DNA of 64,000 nucleotides from the NCBI GenBank assembly GCA_964017125.1, contig OZ024902.1, positions 106,312,560-106,376,559 on the forward strand. Reading direction: 5' to 3'. Source of the DNA: Flabesymbios commensalis. Its lineage: Eukaryota; Annelida; Polychaeta; Terebellida; Flabelligeridae. The position numbers were made by a program, and so were the translations under genes. This document shows, piece by piece, positions 46,201-58,200 of the stretch (positions are counted from its first letter, which is position 1; each line of letters opens with the position of its first letter). A model generated the notes under the pieces. It was given only the letters and a program-made list of their open reading frames with translations. It had not been told where the DNA came from and searched no databases.

Positions 46201-49200
46201 TGTGAATAAATGACAGTGCCCTAAAGTTTGCATGACCCACTGCAGTGGCAAAACTGTCTTGGGATGAACGACCAATCACCAAATATACAATGCAATGTAT
46301 GTGACTGTAATTAGTACACTCTGTTTTATCCACCACCTGAGTGAAATTTAGTTGAACAAATAGAAGGATCACTTTGTTCCTCTTGGTACCATGTCTGACA
46401 TAGAAAAGCAAGAAAGCGAGTCTTGTTGGAAAAACTCTTGAAAACCACTTGGATCGCTCCCTGATAGCTATTTTGCTATGTTCAACAGAGCTTCTGGTTT
46501 TGATGTGAAAGAAATGGTGTCCAAAGCTGCCATTACTTTAAAGATCATAATTATAGGAAGCTCTTGTCACCCGGGAATGACTAGACTCAGAACCAGAAAC
46601 CGAAATAGTATATAAGCGAAATTGATTCGTCTGACAAGAGTAATGACATTTCTACTCTTCGGCAAATAACACACAAAAAGTAAGTGGTGGAGACATTAAC
46701 ATTAATAACTTTATTGGTGATCATGAATGTAGCAATATGTCTCCATCATTGTTCGCAGAAAACGGAAATAGCATGATAGCTGATGATGCCATGGTGCTCA
46801 CATTGAAATAACGGTAGATGTGTATGACCAGACAAAGTAGCTTCTTGTGAACACATAATCCAACTTCGAAGGCTGTGATATAGCTATATATACTCCGATT
46901 CATCAAGTTTTATAATAACAAATCACTGCTGAAATTACTGCCACCCTCTTGCTTTAGAACATCATCTAAAGCGGGCAGCATTGGCAACAGCACTTGACAA
47001 GTCAGCTTACATCGCCAAGCTTACCTGCAGGCCTGAAGACTATGGACGGGTTGTATAAAATGATAAACTGATCCAAGGTAAATCTACAAACCCACCAAGG
47101 CCACGATATATGACACACACAATGACACGTGGCTGCAAGAAGGGTTGCAACAAAAACTGCTTGAGTAAGAGAAGAAAAATCCCCTGCTATGTAGAAGACT
47201 GTCAGAGATATCTAAGCAAAGGTAGCTGCGTACAACACCTTGAGACCTTGATGACGTGAGCGTGGGGTGATAGGGCATGGTGGGTTACTGCCCGATGTTC
47301 TGGGCATGTCTAGGGGATTTACCCTCAGACATGCCCAGACGATCAAAGACTTAGGTTTGGATATGCAATTTAATGCTGAAACACAGAGGCCTTTAGCACA
47401 GCCTCGCTATCCTCTGGTCGGATAGTCCTCGGATAGTTGAGTTCATCCCACATGAGAGACCTAATGTCAAACACTATTGCCTGTAGTTTAGGCTCTAGCA
47501 TGGCCAAAATCAGCTAGTGCCTGTACTGATGCGGGAGCTGCATTGGCACCACTATTGAGTGGAGGAAACAGGCTACCCCGCTGGCAATCCACCACAATAT
47601 TATAGCCAACCACGTGTAGGCTGCAGCTTCCCCAACATGCAACAGACGGGACAGATCCCAAATGACCCTCCCCAGGTGGGTTTGAAAAGTACTACTACTA
47701 GCAATCATCCCAGTACCCCTTAGACTGACTATGTTATGAAGTGATTATAATACCAGATGCTATATCACTGCAAGGGCTAATACTTATCCTATTATCAAGT
47801 TTTTGCTGAATAAACATTATCATTGTTATGACATCGAACGCTCATGATGTTTTCTTATCAAAAGTGTTTATTAATATACAGTGTGAAACAATATTTACAA
47901 AACATAAAAGCAGAGTTGTGTGTATATAGGCCTACCGGCATACATATTTACAAGACATAACATCACTTCAGGAGTTGTTTTATATTGATCTTTGACCCTG
48001 AAAATATTGGTCTAGACAACTTTAAAAGCAAATTATCTTAAATATTGACCGAGATATTTAAAAGTTCAAGTTTTTCGGTAATGGCCGCCATTATTGGCTT
48101 CCTGCCAATTTCCAATAGTCGATTTGCAAGGTTGTGCACCGAGGTTGTGATCCTAAATATATGTAGATATCATTTCAGGTGCCCAAACTTTTACAACACG
48201 CCGTGTCAGTTTTCTAGAAAATATGATGTTTACCCCTTGGGTAGTAGTTCTGGGTAGTAGTTCTACATACGCTACAAAATAACAGTGCCGTATTATAATG
48301 TAGATGATATGTCTATTTATCTCTTTTATCGCTTTCATATACATGTGATGTATATGGTTTTACTTTAGATCATGTTAGCATGTGAATTCAGAACAGTGTG
48401 CGGATGATAACCTCATTCTGGGAGGAAGTTATTCAAATATAACTATGATATAACAGAATTTTGCCAAAATATCAAACTATAGAGATCAAAAAGACATCAA
48501 AAGTCATTTGAAAGTTTAATGATGTCTGACATTGTATGCCTTAATCCACAAAACCCCTATCTAGACACTAAGATGGCATAATAAGATATCTAGAAGCTCA
48601 GATATATCGATTTTAGATTCGGCTGGCGGCCATTTTTAATTATGGCGGCCATCTTGTATTAATAAATATAGTCTTGTGTATGAGATGTAACTCTCTGAAA
48701 TTAAATATATAATATCAGGCATTCTAATCATCATTTTATCCCCAAAAAGTCCATTTGTGCACTTTTTGCTAAAACGTAAAGGTGGGATATTGTATTTCAA
48801 TGGTCACGTGACCTATGACCTTCCAATGACCCTAAAAATAACATTGTCGTCAAAATGGCATTATGGGATCTCAAAACCCGAACTTAGGGCCAAAAAACAC
48901 ATTTCTATGATTGCCGTGACTGTATTCATAGCCAATTACTTTTTTTTGGCGGCCATTTTGGAAATATGCAAATTAGCTAATTAAATATGCAAAATCTCGA
49001 ATGGTATCTGGCAGATTTGAAATCTAGGGGAAAAAACATAATAGAAACCGTTGAGAAAAATTTGACAGACATGTTTATTATATTGGTTAGGATATATCCC
49101 TGTCTATATGTCTTCACTGCTTATTGCGGACCGTCATTGTGACGGTCGCCGGAATAAGGAGTTTCATTACTAAATGATTGCTCTACTGATGTAATTCAAT

Positions 49201-52200
49201 AGCTATATACTTAAGTTACACAGACCACTTTGTAGTGTATGTTGTTTTAACACTGGGTCAACGTCGTAGAGGTAGACCAGCATGAAATAGCATTGAATAA
49301 CACCTGTTGGGTAAATAATCAATACTACAGACCAGTCTGCAGTGAAAACGATCCTCAGTTAAAACTATTAACACTATACACGCAAGTTAATGGCTTACTT
49401 TCGACCTGTAGGATTGGATGATCATCTACTTTATTTCAGAAACACGCAGTCCGAGAGCTAAATTATTGAATATATATATTTTTCTAAATTTTGATTTGGC
49501 AATCGTATCAGCAATCAATCCATGTGGTTCACGTGGAGTTAGGGTACTTAGTCTATAATGTGTACTTGGGACACATTAGGACTAACAGAGCCATAGTGTG
49601 CTAGGACCTTGATCTGAGATACAGCTATTTTTCACACCTAAAAGATTCGCTCTATTGACAGAGGAGGCTGCACGTTGAGTTGTGTCAGAATGATGGCAGC
49701 GTGTTGACAAGTTTTGTTTACTACAAAAGTGAACCAATGCTAGCGCACATACACGATATCCACCCAACAAACACAAAACATTTGTATAACATTAATACAA
49801 TGTTGGAACAAAGTCCAAGACGTTGGGCCGACATTGTATTCCACTCCAACAAGACACTGAGCACCCTTATGGGCAGCTATAATATGTACTAAGTGAAGAC
49901 AGCACCCTGAGAGATATATGTATATCAGGTTGTTTTCCTCTGAGATAGGCGATTACACCTTTTTTATTGCCAGTCATCACGGAAGCGTTATCACACCCGA
50001 GGGAAAGGCAATTGGACCATGGGATGTTATGTGCAGTAAACTCTGCTTCTATGAGTAGAAATATATTTTATCCAGTAGCAGAACCCTCGCAGATTGCATT
50101 GGATAATACCTCAGAGTTCATAAAGCCAGTTGATGTATCAAATGTTCGGACAACAATAGGGAATGCTTACTTTTGTCATCATTTGATTTATCAGTTGATA
50201 CAGTGAATACTTGGTTCTTCATTCTGGTGACAATATCAATTTGGCGCATATGCGCCAATTCTTTGACTAAGCAAGTTGCCTTTTTTCTTCCACACTGCAA
50301 TTCTTTGGCAATTTGGCTGTCCGGAAACATCCTTTTTCATAGCTATTGTGAATGTATCAGCAGCTGTAAATGGCAAATTATGATGGACCAACAGTTCACA
50401 TAGCTTCAGCCTTGGTTTTGTTATTTTCCAAACTTGTTGTTGACGTCTTGGGTGTTGAAAAAAAACTTGAAATTGATTTACTTTGTGCTGCAACAGTGTT
50501 ATCTTAATATGTTTGGCCGAATCAATGTTGCGGCGCACATCATCCTTGCCGCCATGTGCTACAGAGAAGTCACAGCCACACACAGTACAAAAAGCATATC
50601 CAGGTACATTCTTCGTTTGTGACTGTTTTATATATTGCCATTTGGTGGTGTAGCTTCCCAGAAAAGGCTGACAACGTTTTTTTTAACTCCCAATTGACAT
50701 AGTTAGCAAACACGACCCTCCACAACCTGTGACCGGAACATAGTGGAGGGCGAGATCGTTCCGACTAAATTGACAAGACCTATCAGTAATACTCTTTCTT
50801 TTAAGTTTAGGTTTCGTAGGCTACTAGCATTATCCACGTCCATTCTCAGCGGTATCAAAGCACAGTAAGATGTAATCAGCACTGATCAGGACTGGTGTGA
50901 ATCGCTGTATCCCGGGCGCTGTATGCACAATCCACTACCACGTGTATAGACCGGATCATAAAAAGTGAGATAATCCAGAAAACACAAGTCGTTGTGCCAT
51001 CGTTGTACTAATGCTGGGACAGTGTCGCAGGCAACGGCCCAGCTTAAAACCAACATTAGGTAAACGTTATGTTGCGCCAGATTAGTTTGCTGTAGGGGCC
51101 ATCGTCGTGCTGATGGTACAGCTTTAAAACAACAATGTTCCAACGTCTTGAGTTTACCGGTAATTCAAGCGAGGACACGTGCCAAGGCCGAGTACGATAC
51201 GGGACTAAATGCAGGCGACACAACATTCCACTGTCCTCGAATACAGACATGCCAGCCCCCAAACACGACCTACTGTTTGTTTACCGTTTGACCATTGTTT
51301 ATGACGCTGGGCCATCATTAAACCAACATCGGGTCAAAGTATAACAACTTGTGTGGGCAAACACGTGACATTCTTCCTAGGCTATGTTGTTTTAATGTTG
51401 GACCAATGTCTACGGCGCTGGCCCAACATTAAATCAACATGGTTCAACATCTCGTGCTTGCTGGTGCGCACAGAGCGGGGCTTACAGCTGCTGGCTGTGC
51501 ATCTCAATACCCGCCTGCTTGTCCTACGATCGGCCACTACGTACTAACAGTTAGTATACTGCCATGCAAAGGCAGACGGCAGTATCTGCTTACTTTACAA
51601 GTAAGCAGATACTGCCTTTGCAGAGCAGTATATAAGTCTACGTTACTGAGCGTGTAGGTCTGTAAGACCCAGCCACCCCCAAACGTGCTGTAGTCACGTG
51701 CTGTATGTCATCTGCTCTGCAAAGGCAGTATCTGCTCACTTGTAAAGTGAGCGGATACTGCCTTTAGGCTTTGCATTGGCAGCTGTAGGTCAGCTGTCTG
51801 TATAAGTATCAAGTGATATTGTATTACGTGGTCGCTGAAAGCCAATCAGCAGATGTTATCGTCCAGGGATGTGACGACCCAGATCCCCAGTGTGTGATTG
51901 GTCAGGGTAGTCTATCTCGTCCTATGATCTGCTTAGGATGTAGGTCTGCCTATCTCAGAATGTTCTTTATCACAATTGTGGCTATGGTGTCAGAGGCATT
52001 TAAACCAAGTGTAAGATTTTCAAAGGCAATATATATTATTACAAAATATTGAATCGATATCATGATAGATTTGATCTCAAGAGTAAAACATCTGTTAGCT
52101 TTCCCCAGTTTCAAACTCTCATTGTGGTGGTTTCTTAAGATTATATTGGCCTAGTTTGATCCTAAGGTAGGCATTGCTCTCAGTAAAATCTACTGGCTAT

Positions 52201-55200
52201 CTACAGGGTATAAATCAATAGCCCAACACACAGCTCAAAATTTCGGGACCCACTAACTGTCGTAAAATTGACGATGGAAATCACAATAACTCAGCAAATA
52301 GCCTACAGATATTTATGCTTATTCAGAAACAACGATTGGTAGGCCTACTGTAGGCTATGGAATGACAAAACTGAACCTATGCATTTTGCCGTATATAAGA
52401 AGATGCGAGTGATAGTCATTTGGGACACACATTATATGGACACAAAAAAACAGTGCCCAGAATCCGTTTTGTGAACCATATTAAAACATTATTGGAATGA
52501 GTTCCAATAATATAAAAAATGGGTATTTTCAATATTTTTTGTGAATTTGACCTTGAAATGACCTTGATATGACCTTGACTTGACCTCAAGTGGTGTTGTG
52601 CACCAGTAAAGCACAACTTCTTCTCATTTATTTATTTACTCAACCCTTAAACTGCTGCACAAAATTTGCAACATGTGTGGTTTCCCATTAAGTAATATCT
52701 AGCACGTTTTTTCTTCTGATGAACAACTGATATTAAAAGCCATTATATTGCAAAATCAGTCAGTTAGACATCTTTGAAGCGCAAATAGAAAGACACCACA
52801 AAACGAAAGTGACAAATTAAAAAAAAAAAAATAGAAATTACTGGGCGACTCTAGTCTCCCACAGTAGGCTGCGCTTGGTTTATTTTGGCGACTATAGTCC
52901 CCCATAGCGGTGTAAGGGTTAAATAGATTTACTGGTAACTGAAAAAACAACAGTTTAGCAATCTAAAATAGTGGGTGAGCTGTGATGTTGAATAATTTTC
53001 AGTGTTTCTGTGTGTTTATAAGTACTTTTGTAACCAGATTCTAAAAGTAAAATATATCTTATGAAATATGTCTTAGATCTGTGATATGGAGAAAAACATT
53101 GTGACTAAAATTTTACAAAATAATCCAAATAATTTTTAGTTACTTGAACTTGTGGATCTTGGGGTAGCGAGGTATAACTTGAGTTTATTAGTCATAGCGC
53201 TAGGGGTTTCAAATTTGGGGAATAAAGTTCTTTGTGATGGATGCCATGAGTCATTGTATTTTCAATGGATTGCTCTGAAGAGTTTATCATATTAATAAAT
53301 ATCACATCAGATTTGAATGCAATCCCACAGAAAATCATGTTCACAAGGTTTTTGAGTGGCCATCTTGGAAAAAGCACCTTTATGACTTGGTGCCCAGAAA
53401 ATATATGTGAAGAATTTTAATACATGTTATGTGAAGAATTAATTAAATTTATCTTCAAGTGAGAGCTAAATCAATAGGATGTAAAATTTAAAACACCATT
53501 CGCATCCAAATAGTATATGGAATTCATAATTATGCTAGATACATACTTTGTTTAAAATTATTGCAGTGTAATTAAAATGAATGCTATAAAATTCAGCCTA
53601 ATAAAGTACTCTTGTGATGAAAGAGTTTAAGAAAAATCACCCCTGTGAAGAGAGGGTGGAATGGCTAATAATATAATACATACCTTTTCACAATGTGATC
53701 ATAAATGAAGGAAGGAATTACAGTGATGGTGACTGTACGTCCACAAGATTCAATCAGGTTGCGGATTTCTTTTTCCTGTGAAAAACCCCCAGAAATTATC
53801 AAATTATGTACTTTATAGAAAACTTTCAATGTAAACTCTAAGCTGTATATCTTACTGTCATTTTTTACAAATGATAATGAGCACAGTATTGAAATAAGAA
53901 AAAGACTAGCTTTGCAATTGTATGACCAGATAGAAATTATCTAGCCCACTCCAAAGTTTGTTCAACATTATGGATGTGTACAGATTTACTAATTTAGAAC
54001 AATAAAAATTAAATATTTAGAAATGGATCATGCTTTTATTTACAATATATAACAAGATCATTTGAAATAGCCTTGAAGGAAATAAGCCAGAGAAGTCACA
54101 TGAACAGTTAGCCCCATTTTCAGAACAAAGGCTAAGAAAATAATTCAAAAACAAATAAAAATAGAAAGTCATAGATCGTTCAGTTCTTGTAAAAATGAAT
54201 AAAAAAGGTAAAAAATTTACTTCCTTGGTGGTTAAAATATAATACTGACAATGAAATTATCTGTAAAATTTGAAAACGGTCTGCATAGATGCTTAGGCTC
54301 AGTGTCCAGAACAAAATTGGGAAATGCTTACAAATTGAATCTGCACAAAGTACATGGCAACAAAATTTAATAAGGTTGCATAACAGAAGTGCGTAGTTAA
54401 GTGACCCCTAAGATATAAATTACAAGTTGAATAATAGAGAAATTATAAACCTTGAGACCAACAACATTTTGTCCATTCACTTCAAGCAGATGATGGTCAA
54501 TAAGAACACCATTCCTGGCGGCAGAAGAATCTTTGACCAAGGCTGTGATCTTGTTTTCTTTGAAGACAAAACCAACTGTCCCAGCACTATCTTTTTGAAG
54601 GGTTATAGTTCTCTCAAAAGGTCTGATAAAACAAACAATCATGACAAGTCCATATTTACCATACAAATCATTTTGTCAGAATGAATATATTATTAGTGTT
54701 ATGATTGTAAATGCAAACTACTTAAATGTAAGTTTGGTTAGAATGTTCATGTGATACAGATCTGTAGTAATTTTTTATACAATTAGGGCAGGAAATAATT
54801 GACATGTTCAACACAACCAACAACAATTCTAAGAATTACATTAAGTTCCATTTCAGAATTGATGCTAAAGCTACCGGTATATACATATTTTTTCAATATT
54901 TATACATTAAATTTTACCGATGCTTTGAAAAGTAACAGGACATATAACTTAAAAATTGGATAGCGACACTGTTGATCCAATTGTAGAATATTCATGTAGT
55001 ATTGTCTAATTGGAAAATTGGCCATAATTTGTTTGCAGATCTGATGTTTGCAGATATTATGGATGTCTATATATAGCAACAATATGTAATACAATTTTAT
55101 AAATCTCGGCTATAGATGCAAACCATACCGGCTCTAGAAGCTCTCTTTTGAAATATATTTTCAACCATCTATTTCTCTAATACATGTATGGCTTAAATAA

Positions 55201-58200
55201 GTAGAGACAGAGGGATGAGGATTGCTTTGCAGCTTCAACAATCTTGCAACTTTACTTTTGCATTCATATATGCATTCACTAGTATTTTTGTGTAGAGAAT
55301 TTAGGTTACCTACTGTAAACTGGGAAATGTTGGTTGTTTAACCTCTGGTAGTTTGGGAAATAAAAAAATGGTATACATTAATATTGACGCATTTACCCTG
55401 GCGGCACTGGTATGTTAATAGAAATTGTTTTCCTGTTTTTTATCAAACTGCCAAAATAAAACTCGCTATTATTTGGCAGTTAAATTACTGGGTTGTTTAT
55501 AATCTCAAAAAAACTGTATTGAGTAATTGATGTTGGTATACCTATCTCTTATTGCTAAAGTTATCCTCTGAGGGTCTGCTTTTTTCAAGAATTTCATAGT
55601 TTTATCAGTATCCCATCCAGCCATATTTTCTCCATTAATTTGCAAGATTTGATCTCCAAACCTCACTCCTCCAAGTGCTGCAGGAGAGTCGGCATATACA
55701 AATGCAACGAATATACCCTGAAAAAAATTAAAAACAAGAAATAATGACTTAAGAATTGTTGCTGCAGTTACAATAATCTGAAAGCATTATCAACATCCGT
55801 GAACTGCATAAAATCTACCAGAATGGTGATTCAGGTCTGGCAAATAATAAAAAGTAAAATTTGAACTGTGACCTTTGAAGCAATTATTCTCAGAGATTCA
55901 AACCCCCAGACAATAAAAAATAATTTTTGAGTAGAAAAATAATAATTTGACAATTGAATTTATAAAACATAGTCAGTTGGCATTTCAAGTGATGATATTT
56001 TTCCATAACATCTGTTTGGATGCACCTCATTATACTAATTGTATTGTTGGAAATTTTGCTTCACATGGAATCAGATGTACTCTTCCAAATTGTATATGTT
56101 GCCATCTTTGTATCCCAAGTGCATGATGATCACATTATATGGTATGTTTTAGATATTTTAGTTACATTTCAGTTAGATAACAATCCAAATGGCAATAAAT
56201 TGCTAGTCAACTATTTCAAACAAAATACGAAAATCATATAAACCTTATTGACAGATTTTACACGGAGTCCAATTTTTCCTTGGGCATCTTTGCACACAAC
56301 AACTTCTCGGACCCCTTGTCTCACTTCAGCTCGTTTCACACCAATATCAGAGGAAGTTATTGGTGCAACAACTTGTCTTTCATTTGACGAAACCTTTATT
56401 GAAAATAACATAGTCATGAATTATTTCAAAATAGCTTAATATCTCATAAATAGTTTAGTAAACAATATCAATCTCAATTTCATCCATGAAGTTATATGTT
56501 ATTGGGAGCAAAAAAACCCATTATACTTTTGTTAACAATAAATAAAGAGCATCATTTAAAGCAACAATTATTTAAAACGAGAGTATCAATGACACAGAAG
56601 CTCATCCTCTCCTGGATTAAAATATAAATTTATTTAAATGACAAATAACAGTGATTTAGTCAATTAGCATTTGATATTTCAGGTTTTGAATATAAATAAT
56701 TTCAGACTTTGCTAGGTAACTACTGGGTACTACTAAATGATGAGCTGATTATTATCACCAGTGGCCAGGTAATTAGGCATCTGATGGATATTTGTTAAAT
56801 ATTCACGACAATAATGATGTCAGGAATATTAAACAAAAAAAGGAGTTATTTCTAGCAAACCAAAAAAAAGAAATCAGATAAGAATCGAGGGAGGAGATTG
56901 TGAATGTTCCTAATTAGGTTTTAATTAGGGCATAAGTTAATTACGAATTAAAATCCGTGAAGACATTCTATGCACAGGCACGAGCTCTTCCAAACTAACC
57001 AAACAAAATTGAAATCAACTAAGAATTGAGGGAAAATAAGCATTTCTTGTGAACAGTGTCCTAATTAGGTCTTAATTAGGTCATAAGGTAATTATTAATT
57101 AAAATTTCTGAAATCTGCGAGGAAGTTCTATGTACAGGCACAAGCTCTTTCAAACAAACCAAACAACCAAGAATTGAGAGAGAAGCATTTATTGTGAATT
57201 GTGAATGTGATACATAAGCATGTGCACACATAGTGACATGACATGGACAAAAGTGGGACAGTCAGCTTTGTATTCTTTTGTAAGTTAAATCTGATCATTT
57301 GAATTTACTACTTTATATAAATTGCTTTCATTTAATAAGTGATGGATGACTTTTAAAGCCGGTAATTCTGTTGATTATTCTCAATTACATTACATGCTTC
57401 TATAATGACAAAATTGTAATGGGAGGCATTAAAGGGATGATTAAAGAGTTGCTCGGGAACAAACAAGAAAGCAGACCTCCGTTACCGCCATTCGGCCATT
57501 TTGCAATTGTTTGCTCCCAAAAGTTACCCAGGCCTTTGTCTGACATAGCTGAGCATAATTGCTAAATTGATCTGATGGAAATTTTTTCTTGAAATGTGAT
57601 AACGAACATTTCTTTGTTAGTGGCCGTAGTAATCAAAGGGTTGATGATATGGGGATCTGATGTCATCAAAACAATTCCCCAGTGGTAGACCTGTGCAGCT
57701 ATGTGAAGTACCGGGTATTTAAATATATATTATATATTAATTTCTTTTCACAATTGTGTTTTAAAATGTTTGCAAATCCATTACTTTTGTTTGAATAAAA
57801 ATATCGTTGATGGGTTGAACCTCATTGCTTCTTTCACATAATCTTATTACTTCATTTTCTAAAAAACTAAACTAACATTTAATTAACCTAATGAGTCACG
57901 AGGTTAATTAATAGTTACTGGTAGTAATTTATAATTAGTACTAATTAGGGTAATTTATTTTAGTTCAGTTATTTCAGTTTAAATAATTAAAATCCATATG
58001 ATCTGTTAGTTCAGTAATACATGTATGTTTTGTAAAACTGGTTGTCATTGAAACAGGTATATTACATATAGTTTTTTTTTAATTGCCAATATTGTGCATG
58101 TTGAGTGCTACCATATTATTTTGAAATAAAAAAAAACACTTTTTCAAGTGTAGTGATGTGGCTGTAATACTGCTAAAGGGGATGAAACCATATAAAAATG

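Larger units (their letters stand above)
44227..49106. mobile_element. 4.9-kb element with ~1.17-kb terminal inverted repeats
   Basis: The left arm 44227-45396 is the reverse complement of the right arm 47953-49106, about 85-90% alike by eye. Matching ends are TAGACAGGGATATATCCTAA (left) and TTAGGATATATCCCTGTCTA (right). Examples inside the arms: GCATATTTAATTAGCTAATT, GGCGGCCATTTTGG, GGTATCTGGCAGATTTG. TAT directly outside both ends may be a short target duplication. The interior (45400-47950) has a decayed gene (separate entry) and further short inverted copies. Superfamily not determined. Confidence 0.85.
40292..53683 (-). other. 13.4-kb last intron of syntenin, mostly mobile elements
   Basis: Between the donor at 53683 and the acceptor at 40292. 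It holds at least six recognisable elements (separate entries). These account for well over half of its length, so insertion has inflated it. Confidence 0.85.

Noticed and set aside
53192-53377. Candidate last exon of syntenin (MTHGIHH near 53250)
   Set aside because: The phase after exon 6 leads to an early stop, and the residues do not match MDHxxPxV. The exon at 40237-40291 matches in sequence, phase and length.
57371-57565. 64-codon open frame in syntenin intron 2
   Set aside because: Falls on the dispersed repeat paired with 63690; not conserved in frame there.
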